Assembly (NCBI GenBank): GCA_030278955.1
Contig: JAOANR010000014.1
Span: 38,515,453 to 38,579,452, forward strand
DNA from: Hygrophila difformis
Taxonomy: Eukaryota; Streptophyta; Magnoliopsida; Lamiales; Acanthaceae
Reading direction: 5' to 3'
Length of the DNA stretch: 64,000 nucleotides
Shown: in pieces, positions 1-12,111 of the stretch
Numbering within the stretch: position 1 is the first letter of the stretch
How the letters are laid out: each line of letters begins with the position of its first letter
Translations under genes and position numbers: made by a program
The notes under the pieces: generated by a model
Database searches by the model: none
What the model was told of the DNA's origin: nothing
The model's input: the letters and a program-made list of their open reading frames with translations, nothing else

Positions 1-2962
1 ATCAGACTTCTTTGCAAGATCATGCCATTGCCTATTTTACTACAATGTTTGGGGCGCCTACATCCGTCTCATGGGGAGAGGGTCTTCCTGCATTGAATCC
101 CATATCAAGGTTGCATCAGGAGGCGTTGTCCCTTGATGTCTCTTCTGACGAAGTGGAGGCAGCTATGTTCTCTATGAAGCCTTATTCCGCCCCGGGGCCG
201 GACGGCTTCCCCGTTCGTTTCTACATGGAATATTGGGAGAACCTGAAGGCGCCGTTTACAGCTCTTGTTCAGGGAGCTATCACCAGTCGGCGAATTCCTG
301 ATGGACTTGCACACGCATTCCTATGTCTACTCCCGAAAGTTGAGGTGCCTCGGTCCTTGAAACAATACCGGCCGTTGACGCTTTGCAATGTCGCCTTTAA
401 GGTAATTACAAAGGTCTTAGTCCGTCGCCTTCGACCAATTCTTTGTGAAGTTGTGGGACCTAATCAATCTGCCTTTCTACCCGGCCGTGGTACCCCCGAC
501 AACGGAATCTTGTTGCAAGAAATTATATCTTCTATGGAGAGCCCTCGATCCATTGGTAAATCGGCTGTGATTAAAATTGATCTTACTAAAGCCTTCGACA
601 CGGTGTGTTGGTCCTTTTTGGAGGAGTGCCTAGTGGAGCTTGCGCTGCCTGTGTGCTGCACAGAGCTTATCATGGCTTGTGTTCAATCATCCAGCTTCTC
701 TATTTTGTGGAATGGTTCGCCGATCGGCAACATTACAGCGAGACGTGGCCTGCGCCAGGGAGATCCATTATCTCCCTACTTATTTGTGATAGTTATGGAG
801 AAGCTCTCCAAGGCTATCCAGGTGGCGGTTCAAGCTGGTGCTTGGAAACCTTTGAAACTGACTTTGGGGGGTCAGGGGGTCTCACATTTAATGTTCGCAG
901 ATGATCTCATTTTTTGTGCCGAGCTAGACGAAGGGAGTATTAACTGTATGGCTAGCGTGTTGAGCCGGTTTGGTTCGAGGTCCGGTCTCCTCATGAATAC
1001 TGAGAAGTCGAGCGCCTTTTGTTCACCATCAGCCACTGCCACCGATCGGATCATGTTGCAAGCCTGCCTTGGAGTATCGGTTGTCCCCTCTCTTGGTACG
1101 TACCTTGGCTTTCCTCTCATTCATGGGCGTATGCTTATTTCGAATTTTGATAAGCTGGTGAAAAAGGTTGAAGGTCGCCTAAGTTCTTGGGCTGCTTTCT
1201 TACTCAACAAGGCCGGGCGAATTACCCTCGCCCGAGCAGTTCTTTCTACGTTGCCCATTTACATCATGCAGGTGCATTTACTTCCCGTGGGCGTTCGTGA
1301 TAGAATTGATAAAATCATACGACGGTGGATTTGGAAGGGTGCGGATGGTCGTGGGTTACATCTCGTCAATTGGGATGTTGTTACGAAGCCTCGACAGCAT
1401 GGTGGTCTCGGACTGCGAAAATGCAGGGAAATGAATATCTCCTTGCTCGGCAAACAACTTTGGAATTTTGTTTCAGGCTCCGACAAGCTATGGGTGGCGG
1501 TTTTGCGTGAAAAATATGGAGTTGCGCAGGGACTAATGCCACAGCCCCATTATCGCGCGACTAAGGTGTGGCGGGCGCTCGTTCGCGTGGCATCTCACTT
1601 TTCTCAAGCCTATGGTGTTCGGATTGGCAATGGAGGGAGCTCATTTTGGTTTACGCCATGGTGGGAGGGCAAGTGCATGTTGGAGAATGTTCCCTTTATT
1701 GCTACCCAAGATTTAGAATTGAGGATTGCTGATGTGATTATTGATGGTCATTGGAATCTCAACAATGTGTACTCTTGGCTCCCAGTCGACCTTAGGAATC
1801 GAATAATGGCGTCTCCAGCTCCATTTTTGAACCCTGACACGCCTGATCTCCTCCACTGGCGTGGGGATGTTTCTGGCATCTACAGCGCTCGATCTGGCTA
1901 TCGGTGGCTCTGTCCGAATACTTCGCATGAGCTGGGTTGGTCTTGGATGTGGCATCAAAATATTCCTGAAAAAGTTGGTGTGCTTCTTTGGTTGATTGGC
2001 CATGAGGCGTTGCCTTGTAATTCCCTGCGCTATCACAGGAATTTATCTGCTACCCCTCTTTGCTCGATTTGTGGCGATAAGGTGGATGATTGGAGGCATG
2101 CTTTATTCCTCTGCACATGGGCTAAGCTTGTCTGGGATAAGGGAGGCTTTCGGATTTGCCAAATGATTGAACTCCTCGCTCCTGTGGATGGTCGGCATTG
2201 GCTTGAATGGGCTTGGCGTACTTGGGGGACGCGATTTATTGCAACCCTTTGGACGGTGTGGTGTGAGCGGAATAATAAGTTGTTTCATGCGAGCAGCTTA
2301 TCATGTGACAGGTTGTGTGCCAAAGCTGCTAATCTTCAAGGGCACATGGATAAGGTTGCTGGACGTACGCAGAGGGAGCGATCGCTTCGGACAGTGCGCT
2401 GGATTGAGGATGAAGTGCATGGGGTGGTGTTGCATACCGATGGATGTGTGCTATCCTCGGGTTCGAAGTCTGGTTTTGGTGCAGTTGTTCGGAGGAGTAA
2501 TGGCGATTGGATACAGGGGTGTGGCGGACAGACGGGTGCAAGATCGATTCTTGAGGTGGAACTTGTGGCGCTGCGCTATGGCTTGCGAATGGTGCAGCAG
2601 CTCGGACTATCCTTGGAGGCTTGCTATGTAGACTCCCTCGATGTACTCCGGCTGGTGCAGGCAGCTGCCATGCCGTATCATGTGCTATGGCCTATTGTGA
2701 AGGAAGTTCGGTCCCTCCTTGCTCGGATGCCAGGATGTTCTTTTCGTCATGTCTTCCGGGAAGGAAATCAAGTTGCGGATTCATTGGCTCGTAAGGCTGC
2801 TCTTGAGGAGGATTTCTACACCACTTGGGCTTTCCCCCCCGATGGTTTGTTGGCTTTGTTACAAAGAGATTCCGAGGGCTCCTTGTACTCTCGGCTAGTT
2901 TAGACTTTTTTCTCTTTTTCTTTTTTCGCTCGCCTTCTCAGGCTGTTTCACCAAAAAAAAAG
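1..2962 (+). mobile_element. LINE (L1-type non-LTR retrotransposon), 5' cut by window edge
   Basis: The segment holds the reverse transcriptase/RNase H part of a plant L1-type LINE followed by a roughly 50-nt 3' UTR and a short A-run (about 2952-2960). The endonuclease domain and the 5' end lie outside the window. The DNA right after the A-run resembles the Helitron-like AT-rich unit seen again near 54.7-55.1 kb, so the LINE probably landed in such a relic. Its target-site duplication cannot be confirmed because the left flank is missing. Confidence 0.93.
12..2903 (+). CDS. LINE ORF2 fragment: reverse transcriptase, zf-RVT, RNase H
   Basis: The frame is open for 963 codons from the first Met visible; the real start lies upstream because the family normally begins with an apurinic endonuclease domain. 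The reverse transcriptase has the palm motifs KIDLTKAFD, GLRQGDPLSP and FADD (FADD at residues 295-298). A zinc-binding zf-RVT region (about 630-710) contains a Cys-x2-Cys (CSIC) and a later His/Cys pair. The C-terminal RNase H starts near residue 807 with LHTDG and ends with a VADSLARKA segment. RT copies the element's RNA at a nicked chromosomal target and RNase H removes the RNA strand. No stop or frameshift is seen, so the visible part may be recent. Stop is TAG at 2901-2903. Confidence 0.93.
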   Translation: MQDHAIAYFTTMFGAPTSVSWGEGLPALNPISRLHQEALSLDVSSDEVEAAMFSMKPYSAPGPDGFPVRFYMEYWENLKAPFTALVQGAITSRRIPDGLAHAFLCLLPKVEVPRSLKQYRPLTLCNVAFKVITKVLVRRLRPILCEVVGPNQSAFLPGRGTPDNGILLQEIISSMESPRSIGKSAVIKIDLTKAFDTVCWSFLEECLVELALPVCCTELIMACVQSSSFSILWNGSPIGNITARRGLRQGDPLSPYLFVIVMEKLSKAIQVAVQAGAWKPLKLTLGGQGVSHLMFADDLIFCAELDEGSINCMASVLSRFGSRSGLLMNTEKSSAFCSPSATATDRIMLQACLGVSVVPSLGTYLGFPLIHGRMLISNFDKLVKKVEGRLSSWAAFLLNKAGRITLARAVLSTLPIYIMQVHLLPVGVRDRIDKIIRRWIWKGADGRGLHLVNWDVVTKPRQHGGLGLRKCREMNISLLGKQLWNFVSGSDKLWVAVLREKYGVAQGLMPQPHYRATKVWRALVRVASHFSQAYGVRIGNGGSSFWFTPWWEGKCMLENVPFIATQDLELRIADVIIDGHWNLNNVYSWLPVDLRNRIMASPAPFLNPDTPDLLHWRGDVSGIYSARSGYRWLCPNTSHELGWSWMWHQNIPEKVGVLLWLIGHEALPCNSLRYHRNLSATPLCSICGDKVDDWRHALFLCTWAKLVWDKGGFRICQMIELLAPVDGRHWLEWAWRTWGTRFIATLWTVWCERNNKLFHASSLSCDRLCAKAANLQGHMDKVAGRTQRERSLRTVRWIEDEVHGVVLHTDGCVLSSGSKSGFGAVVRRSNGDWIQGCGGQTGARSILEVELVALRYGLRMVQQLGLSLEACYVDSLDVLRLVQAAAMPYHVLWPIVKEVRSLLARMPGCSFRHVFREGNQVADSLARKAALEEDFYTTWAFPPDGLLALLQRDSEGSLYSRLV

Positions 2963-3520
2963 ATATAAATTGAAAATAAATTATAATATATTTGATATTT
3001 ATAACAAATTTAGTTAAACCAAAATATTATATTAGATAATAAATTTATTTTTAGTAGAAGAATATATTTCTATATATTTTAAAAAGATAGAAATTGAAAC
3101 AAATTATAATATATTTGATATTTATGACGAATTTAATTAAACAATATATTATAAATTCTTTAATTGAATAATTTATATTTTCAAATATATTATAATAATT
3201 ATATTAAATTTGAGCCTAAAACATTAACCTAAAATAATATAATAAATTACAAAACTAGTTAATAATAACCATATTTTAGGTAATTTATCAAAATATATAT
3301 AGTTAATAAGAAATTATATTTCGTTATAAAAATTTAATCAAATTTTAGTCCTAATTTTTTATATCAGGTTTAATTTTTGAATATTATTTTTATCATAAAA
3401 AATTTAATACACGAACAAAATACTAAGAAAAATTTATTATTGAATTTTTTTCTTATGAACATAATCCAAAATTTTATATTTTATAAGTTTCTCAAAAAGA
3501 TCAAAAAATTTATTAGTCAA

Positions 3521-3665
3521 TTTTACGATATTATCTGTTAATATATTACAAGAAGAGGATGAGGACTTAGCCCAAGTGGTTAAAGTGTCTTGACTTCCAA
3601 CGGAAGATTAGAGGTTTGATTTTACGATGTCATTTGCTGATATATTATCAAGAAAAAGATGAAAA
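3521..3665 (+). repeat. tRNA-like 57-nt segment between 44-bp imperfect direct repeats
   Basis: A segment (about 3565-3620) has a box-A-like GCCCAAGTGG and a degenerate box-B-like GGTTTGATTTT, with an anticodon-arm-like CTTCCAACGGAAG between. It is flanked by two imperfect copies of a roughly 44-bp sequence (from about 3521 and 3622). It does not fold as a full tRNA. It may be an old SINE head or a local duplication. Confidence 0.35.
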
Positions 3666-4044
3666 CCTGTTAGGTCCCACTCTTTAAGTATTAGATTTGT
3701 GACGCCATTAAATATATTAATTGATGAATATTCGTAATAACTAATGCTTTCAAGTAGTCTTACTAAAGTTTACCCTCCAATTATCTTTTAATGTTTGAGA
3801 TTATGTATTTTTAGTCTTCTAGCCCATGGTTTCTAATTCTATTTGCGGTGAACAATTATTTCTTACTGCGGAAGGATTTACTCTTATCCATTATCTTTTG
3901 ACTTTCTTCCCATGTTGATTATCTTATAATTACAAATGAGTATTATAAATTATAGTCCATATTTCAATATGCCTACCATCCTTCCCCATTGTTAGGGGAC
4001 TCTCATCCATTATAAGTGTTTTTGTGTATATGTATTCTCTTATA

Positions 4045-4222
4045 CTTCATCCGTTTCTTTTTTAGTGTAACACTTTCCTTTTTTAGATGTTTTCTAATAA
4101 ATGTTATATTACCATATATAGAATGTTTTTAAAGGCAAAACACTTCCATTAAAGTACTTTTGTTTCTTGCATTAAATCACGTGTCATTTTCTTATGTTAC
4201 ATTTATTTTGAAACGGATGGAG
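4045..4222. mobile_element. Stowaway-type MITE
   Basis: A 178-bp element with Tc1/mariner Stowaway-like inverted ends (CTTCATCCGTTTC left, GAAACGGATGGAG right) flanked by TA on both sides. Non-coding; mobilised in trans by mariner-like transposases. Confidence 0.85.
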
Positions 4223-5207
4223 TATATATATATATATCATATATCCAAGAAGATTTATTTCTTAACACAAATAAATATCCATTATGTTCATAATTGTAAA
4301 TATACATGAGATTTGTATATACAACTTAGTTTTCATTATTCTAGGTGCCAATTTGTGGTTTGAGTGATGTATATTGTTATTTGTACATTATTTTATTGCT
4401 ATTCGAATGATTATTATTTTTGATTTTATATGAAAGAGTCTTGACACATGGGTCGTAATCATACTAATCACTAGAGGGAAAACCTTATGTTCCATGGTAT
4501 TCCATTAGGATTTTTTCTTCATTTATCTTCTTCCATCAATCATCTTTAATGTCGGGCAATTCCCTGTACTCTTTTGAGTTGCATCATTTTCTAAATGCAA
4601 CTTGCTTTTTAGTACTATTTTTAATTCCGTTGTTGCTTTTGACTTTTAATATTTTTATATTTGTGTAGCACATATGATCTTTTAATTAGTCCATGGTCAT
4701 CCATGCCTCATGCTCAAGATGTGTTATTATGTTGTGTATCCCCATTGCTCAAGGAAACAAGTATGCACACCGGTCTTAGAATCTAAGATTTGATTTTGAG
4801 ATTAGTGTGGAAATTTGATATCAGTGATTGCTTTATTGTAATTAATGAAGAAATCTAAAAATTGGTTATAGAGCCGCCGAGATTTGATTATGAATGTTTT
4901 ATTTATTGTAACATTTTACATAATTAAAAGATTCATACTAACGATGTAGAAAAACTTGGTTTATTGAAATTGGTGGATCAAGATCTTTCTATAGAAATTA
5001 ATGTTGATTATATTGAGGTAATGAACTGATTATTTATTGTGTCGGTTGTGCTATGATCAAACTAATTAATATGATTTTCTATGTCTATGTTATGAGTTTA
5101 AAGTAAAGGAAACTCTATGCATAAAAAATAAAAATAAAAATTCTTTATTTTATTTGACAAAAAAAAAAAAAAAACGCCGCCCGCAAAGCGCGGGTCAAAA
5201 ATTCTAG

Positions 5208-5908
5208 TAAATATAATTCTGCTAGAAGATATTATGAATGACCTCTAAAGTTAAATTAAAACTCTATTGATATCATGTGATGCGAATTAATTACATTATT
5301 TTTTAAATTATTTTATTGTAATTAAGTTAAAACAATTATATGAAATTTTCTTTCACTCATTTTCATAAATATTTTTATATTAGTATATATCGATAATACC
5401 GAACATTTATGCCGAATCTTTTGGTATACCGAATTTTTGGTATGGTAATGGTATTCATTTTTCATATACTGATATTTACGGTATAGTAACAGTATGAGTG
5501 GAAAAATTCTGTATGCCGTACCGATCCAACCTACATGCGATGGAAGGCATTGTTGTCATAAAATAATTATAAAAATTATAGATACGTGTATTTGAATTTT
5601 TTAGTGTAGTATTAAAATAAATAGTAGATTTTTGTGGAGCATGGTGAATTTATGACCTCTCATATTTATTTATTGATTCGTTTTGTTCCAAAAAAAAGAA
5701 AAAGAAAAATTCGAATGACTACTAAATAGTCAAGTCTATTGTCGTTTAACTAATCACTCGCTAAGTTGATAATATTATTCAGTATAATAAAAAAAAATCT
5801 AGAGATTATGTTTTGTAGCATATATTGTACAAATTAATACTTCATGATGCTCGCGGAAATTAAAGTTGATTGGAAATTATTTTGCCGGAAATTTATTAGA
5901 AAAAATAA
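5208..5908. other. AT-rich intergenic DNA
   Basis: No coding frame. Around 5395-5530 there are several GGTATACCGAA-like words that recall old hAT-type MITE debris, but clear ends are not visible. Confidence 0.5.
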
Positions 5909-6037
5909 TGTATATACAATACAAAATGATAGCTAGGGTCTACTTGGATTCTGTACAGTTATGATCATTGGACGTATACGTGGATGATGCAGGTTTTAAT
6001 ACATCGTTTCAAAGGGTCAGACAACATGAAATTATTA
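5909..6037 (+). repeat. 129-bp perfect direct repeat, left copy
   Basis: Identical by eye to 12299-12350 joined to 22780-22856, i.e. to the sequence on the far side of the 6.3 kb insert once the young copia element is removed. It begins TGTATATACAA and ends GAAATTATTA. The junction before it is A|T, the dinucleotide Helitrons target. Confidence 0.9.
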
Positions 6038-6071
6038 GAAGTAATAGCCTCTGTTGTCCTGTTAGACATAG

Positions 6072-8062
6072 CTGATGGGTGATTTTTACTACTCATATTT
6101 TACCACAAGCGGATGGTTGTCATCAAGTAATAAAAACCGGTGAATACCGGGTCGAACCCAAGGGAATTCAGAATATTATTTCATTCTGGAGAAAACTTAG
6201 TCATTTTAAGTTCATTAATAATATATATTATATTTTAAAAAGAGTTTGTTTAATTCTAATGGTGATTAAATTAAAAATAGTGACATTAAATTTAAAATAA
6301 AGCAAGTTAAAAATTTAAAATAATAAAAATAAAAATAAGATATATGCTTGTAATGATTTAGAACATGTCATCTTTATATAAAAGTGAAATTGCATAATGA
6401 TTTAGCATTTCCCAATGTCTAAAAAGATCAATTTCAGCAGAATTAATGATTTTATAAAGATTAAAAATATGCCAATTTCCTAATTTTCATAATTTGTAAA
6501 AACAGACTTCATGGAAGCAAATTAAATTATCTAACATTCTGCAATCATCAGTCTAGGCATAAATTTGAGTCTTTCCCAAGCATACAAATTTTCCTATTGT
6601 GATTAAACGACACATTTCATTTCCCAAATCAGCGTGTACATGCCAAAATCTATTTTAATATGATTTATTCCCAAGACCGGTACTAAAATCTAATTTCCAC
6701 TTTTTATCTCCCGATTTAGCAAAGTAGAAATCATACAGATTAGATTCTAACATTTAAATATGCAGAATAGTGTAAATAATTTAACAATTTTGGTAAAATA
6801 ATAATAAAACATGGTAAACTGGATTAGATTATTAATTTTAAGATGTAGACAGATTAGAATTATTTTCAGATTGCTAAAAGTAGAAATTGCAGATTGATCG
6901 ATCAATTAAGATTTAGCAGATAAAAATATAAAACATCAGATTTTTGCCTAAATAGATTTATCGATCAAACTTATGCAGCAGATTAACAATCCTAATACAG
7001 ATTCTAACATCTTTGCAGATTACTCCAAATTACAACATAAAACAGCGACATTTATATTACTCCCATAAAAGATAGATTCGTACTTCAAAGTAATTCCGAA
7101 CTCCCGTTCTAGAACACTTCTAACACGAAGAACATAGAAATCCATTTACAAACATGAAAACAGTAGGAAATTATGTTTAAAAGCAAATCCTAAACATTAC
7201 AAAGCAAGAAAAAGGAAAACAACACCTAGAATGCGAAGAACACAGTCAGAGAAGACGCTCTGATCACTTCCTCCCGGCATGGTTCGGTGTTATCGGCCTT
7301 CTTCTCCAAAGTTGGAGAACTTTTCTGTCGAGAATATTAGTCTGCTTTGAGTCTCCAATGAAAAGAATGGCGAAAAACCGCGTTTAAAACCGAGTTCGGG
7401 AGGTTAGAAAACTGCCCAACCGCGACTGTGGCGCAAAAAGTAGCGCTCGGACGAGGTTTTCGGCGCCACCAAAGAGAGCTGGCGCATCCTGACATTTTCC
7501 AAATTTTCTCTGCGGCACAAAAAGTGGCGCTCCAAGGTGGTTTTAGGCGCCACCAAGGAGGTGCAGCGCATTCTGACAATTTCCCAATTTTTAATTTAAC
7601 AGCGGCGCATTTTGTGGCGCTCCGGAGCAGATTTCGGCGCCACCAAGCTTATGCGGCGCATCCTGAAGCTTTTTTCCATCCGAAATTTTCCTAAGTGTCG
7701 AGGTGGCGCATAATGTGGCGCTCGAGCATGATTTTATGCGCCGTCATGCCTATGTGGCGCATTCTGGAGCTTTTCCAGTGTTGAAAATTCTGAATTTTGC
7801 ATCTTTTGACCTCCGAACATCTTCTTTCTTCATTTTAATGCCTGAAACATCATTGCAATGTATTAGGTTTGCCAAAGTCTTATTAAAAAGCATAAAAACA
7901 TGGTAAATTTAACCTCAATAAGCCAAATCTAACCATGATCACTTGAAAAATAAAAACACATGAAATACACCTAAAAGTGCAATGAATTAAGGTAAAATGC
8001 ACTCATTTTGGACATATTATGGTACAATTCAAGCTTGTATAAGTGTGGTTTCACAGGGTGCA
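6072..8062 (-). mobile_element. Ty3/gypsy-like LTR, minus strand (probable 3' LTR)
   Basis: On the minus strand the block begins TGATGCACCCTG and ends CACCCATCA, giving TG...CA ends with a TGATG inverted terminal match. Just outside the start, the minus strand reads AAGTATGAGGATG, a polypurine-like tract, preceded by a GGGACGAGCAA segment of the kind found before 3' LTRs of the Tat/Athila lineages. No second copy is present, so the element is truncated. Exact ends and lineage are inferred from recognition only. Confidence 0.5.
7425..7770 (-). repeat. GC-rich tandem array of about 90-bp units with GGCGC words
   Basis: Four diverged units starting near 7428, 7511, 7602 and 7702. Each has the order GTGGCGC(T), GGCGCCACCAAG and GGCGCAT(T/C)CTG in a background that is otherwise AT-rich. 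Short open frames on both strands follow from the repeat and are not considered genes. Confidence 0.8.
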
Positions 8063-9526
8063 TCAACATCCTCATACTTAAATATTGCTCGTCCCTTGAG
8101 CAATGAAATCAATTAACACATCGACATGCCAATCAAGATAATAACGATGAAGTCACTATAGTTCTGCCAAATCATAGATTTCAACAACGCAATGCGCTAA
8201 AAGGGTTCAAAGTTTAATGTGCTAGAATAAGGTAAATTGTCATGCATCAGCTGTCAAAACCAGATATCCAAAGCACTTACAATACAAAAAGCAGATTAAT
8301 CACACATAGCAACTCAAAATGGGAGAGTGAATAATGTAAATATGCTTTTCTATTCCCGTCTTCAAATATGCTCAATTAATGACTCGGTTTCACAATTATT
8401 CTAGACACTTTGGCTGAGTTGTAGACGGTTGAATTCCAAAAGCTACTCATGCCTAAGAATACGTGCCAGTCATATAGCCAAGAGTTTATAAATATTCTGT
8501 TTAGTACCCCTTTATTTCAGTTTTTTTTTTAATCTTGCATTTTCTAAATTTTTCCTTTCTTTTCTTTTTGCAAGATTTAATCTAATTCTTTTTTTTTAAA
8601 AAAATATATAGGGGTTTTACTCTGACTTTATTTATAATTAAGCATTTAAGGAGACATGGAACGAGCATATTCTTATATAAATAATGATGACTCTCTACAT
8701 AACAAGTAAACCAGTCTAATTAATCAAAAAGCTTTCTGCAAGGTAAGTAGAATCGTCACCAAAGTTCGAACAACTAGCATGACAATTTAACAAAGTCTAG
8801 GACTTTAAACTAAGAATCATAATGCTCATTAAGTTGTAAAATCGGATCTAAGCAGAACAGTTAGACTTATTCAGATTCCTCTTAAGATTGGCTGTGATGT
8901 GGTAATTCAAATAATAGCACACTGTGAAAACACAATTTAATATAACATATTCAACATATCCAACCTAAAGCATTTACCATATTTATTCTAAAGCATAAGG
9001 AAATATTAAAAACGTAACTAAGCTCTTACCAATTTATTCCATTCAAATTAGTAAACATAAAACATGAAAAGATCACACCTGGAATGTTTAGGACTCTGAA
9101 TTTCACTTCATCATCACGGTTGTCATCTTGCTCATTTGTTGGCATATCTTGCTTCTTAGTATATTTATATGGCGATCACTCAAACAAATGACAATCATTA
9201 GTGTACACGGTGAATTTCAAATTAAGTAGACCAATTAAATTCCATCCATAATTCAAATTATAACATTTTAACAACAATTTCCAGCAACTTTAAGAAGTAT
9301 GGACAGATTTGATCGATAATAAATTTCAGAATTCACCAAAAGCAAAACATCATAAGTTCTAGAGCAGAATTTACAGCAAAATGCCAACAGCTATAGCAAA
9401 ATATACCCTCATTCTTTATGATAACTCAACCCTGTATGATGTATTAAATAAATGATTTATACATTGAATAACTAAATGGACCTGTTGATGAAGAATTTCG
9501 GAAATGTGATCACAATAGAAATTCCT

Positions 9527-9560
9527 CCATCCTCACACTTAAACTGAACTACCAGTTGAG
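9527..9560. repeat. Hairpin repeat, copy 1 (CACTTAAACT...AGTTTAAGTG)
   Basis: An inverted repeat with about 10-bp arms, preceded by CCATCCTCACACTTAA. A second diverged copy lies at 10109-10150 with the same lead-in and a longer stem. Confidence 0.6.
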
Positions 9561-10108
9561 TTTAAGTGCATAATGAAAGATTTAAAATGTGGGATTAAAA
9601 CTTTTTAATTTCAAAAATAAGAATATAGCATGCATTTAAAAAGTTAGACTGAATTAGATCATACCTTTTAAATAGATAAAAATTTTCAGCTTTTTCTTTA
9701 ATATGATCTATACATCATAATTTATTGATTTTAATGCATTCATTGTGTAAAATCATAAAGATTCGACACTTCAACAACATTAATCCCGCTTCTTCATCAA
9801 TTATCATGGTTATTTACTTTCCTGTTATCAAATCAACAGCTCACAACATTCCAGTTTAACATGATTCAAGTAAGAGCTATTTTATTAGAATTAAAAACAT
9901 GCATAAACATAACTTAAACATAAATATAAACTTAACCACATGCTTACCATATTAAACACAAATAGAACACCTAAGTAGTGCATAGCAGAACAAACCAATA
10001 TTCATAGCAAAAACATCCAACCAAGTAGCAAGGTATTTCTTATACATTATTTGTGGAACCTGGTTACACGAAAACTTTGGGTTAGTGTTAAATATATGCA
10101 TTGCTCTC

Positions 10109-10152
10109 CATCCTCACACTTAAGTTTAAACCAAAAGTTTAACTTAAGTGCA
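10109..10152. repeat. Hairpin repeat, copy 2
   Basis: CACTTAAGTTTAAAC and GTTTAACTTAAGTG arms around a short loop, about 580 bp after copy 1. Both copies are followed by an AATGTGGGAT segment, so the whole lead-in plus tail is duplicated. Confidence 0.6.
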
Positions 10153-11757
10153 ATATATAAAGCAAACATATATCAACCTAGAATGTGGGATCTAAACAAC
10201 ACCAATATATTTTATTTTAAAAGCTATAAGTTCTAAGTCTCTCATAAATTCAAGAAAATCACTTTCTAGAACTTAAAACTTATTATTAAAAAGAACACAT
10301 TTTTAAGTTATAAAAACTCCATTTTTGTTCAAAATTTCAGATTTAATGCTTAAAGTTCACCAAATTAGCAAACTAGTTCTTATTAATGATTTGAAATAAT
10401 GATCAAGAACTTTTAGTTTATTGTTTTTTTTTAAAAAAAAATAACATAAGTTTGCTTTTTTAGTTAAAAATTCATAGGATGAGTTTTTATAATAAAACTG
10501 TTTCTTTTTCATAAATTAGAGAAAAAATGAAGTTTCAAGCTTTAATGTTACCAAAATTTATTAATGTAGATTAAAACAACATGGTTAACAATATTCATAT
10601 ATCAACTTAAAAGATTAAACATGTTATTTTATAAAATTTTATAACACTCTATAAATTTTAGCATAGGGCTTGAAAATATGTTCTAACACTCATACTGTTC
10701 ATTTTAAACAAGAATTAATATACGTAAACCAATTTTAATCCCACATTCTAATAAACCCAAAATCAAAGCAACAACACAACTACTAATAATAACACATACC
10801 AAATCACAAAATTGGATGAATTATTGAACTAGGATAGCTATTGTTACCTCAAATTGAAGCTTTGAAGCACTTTGACAAGAAATCCCCAAATATAAGAAGC
10901 TAGGGTTCTTGAGCCTCAATTTCAGCTTTAATTATCGAGTACATTTCAGCTTCTAAATAAAGTATGCAATGTAAATAGGTTGATAATAACCAAGATGCGA
11001 AACCATATTATTGAGGTTAAACTAATTTTTAGGAAACTATGAAAGTAAAAAATTCTTGATTGGTAGAATGATTATGAGCCTATCTGATTTAACCATTTTC
11101 CATTTGATTATAGATGAGAAAATTTCAACTTGTAGTTTGTTTTGCTATGATTATAAACAAAATTCAATGCTAATCTTTAAAGAATGTTTAACTTTATCTT
11201 TCAAAACCAGTTTTTAGCTTTGAACAGTTATGTTGCAATATTTCGTGTCACTAGCAAGATGTGGCTCAAAGTATTAATATGCAATTAAGAATGATTAACT
11301 TAAGATATCATAAGAAATGTTGTTTACAATAAAATTTATATATGACAGAAAATTTGTAAAATGGATACTCGATGTAGGTGATGGTAAGGTCGGTATTGAT
11401 TTTGAAGATCTACAATCAGATGTGACATTTCCGTATGATATTCTCATAAATTATACGGGTGATCCTATAGCGACAATTTTTAAGAGTACATATACAAATA
11501 TGAACTGCACCACTTGAAATTCAGACATATTAAAGATAGTACTATATTAGCCCATACCAATGAGATTTTTAGGAATGAAATTTTTGTGAGGGAATTTTTC
11601 ATATTATACTTAATACTTATATTTATATTTTATTTTATTTTAGTTTAAATTTCAAATTAAATAAAAATATTATTTTAATAATTATTTTTATTGATTTGTT
11701 AGGTTTGTACCGGATAAGCCACAGAAGCTAAAGAAAACAGTATAATATAATTTCTTA

Positions 11758-12111
11758 GAGGGTTTTGTTTGTGTGTTTTGGGACAGATTATCTGATTATT
11801 GCGTTTGCAAAATGCAAATAATCAGTTAATCATGTTTGTGTACTAACTTATAATAATCTACTATTTGCGTTATGAGGGAATGAAAAACTATTTTCTTGCG
11901 GCTACATTTTGGTGCTGCAAGAAAATTGCGTTTAGCCAGAAATATATTTTACTATATGCAAACACTTTTTATTGATTATCTTATTATTGCAATTTGAAAC
12001 AGCATAAGCCGATCCAAACAATTAATTTTCTACAGCACGTTTTGTTAATTATCTGATTATCTATTTCCTAAATGCTACAACACTTTTTAAAACGCATATC
12101 CAAATACCCTC
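11758..12111. mobile_element. Tourist-like (PIF/Harbinger) MITE
   Basis: A 354-bp block flanked by TTA on both sides (11755-11757, 12112-12114). The ends are an imperfect inverted repeat: GAGGGTTTTGTTTGTG left, and GAGGGTATTTGGATATG read on the other strand from the right. Non-coding. Confidence 0.75.

Larger units (their letters stand above)
2963..5207 (+). mobile_element. AT-rich Helitron-like relic with 3' terminal hairpin
   Basis: No ORF of note. The right end looks like a Helitron 3' terminus: a short hairpin (CCCGC at 5180-5184, GCGGG at 5190-5194), then CTAG at 5204-5207 and a T, as expected for insertion at an AT dinucleotide. Two diverged copies of a unit containing AAATTATAATATATTTGA lie at about 2961-3020 and 3082-3150 and resemble the 54.7-55.1 kb repeat. 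The 5' end is not resolved; the LINE and a MITE interrupt the region. Confidence 0.5.
8063..11754 (-). other. Non-coding internal DNA of the gypsy-like element and unassigned AT-rich sequence
   Basis: No reading frame above about 70 codons. The part next to the LTR contains the hairpin TTGCTC-N7-GAGCAA (8086-8105) and T-runs typical of the 3' untranslated part of Tat-like elements. No protease, RT or integrase is left, and it is unclear where the element ends. Confidence 0.45.
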
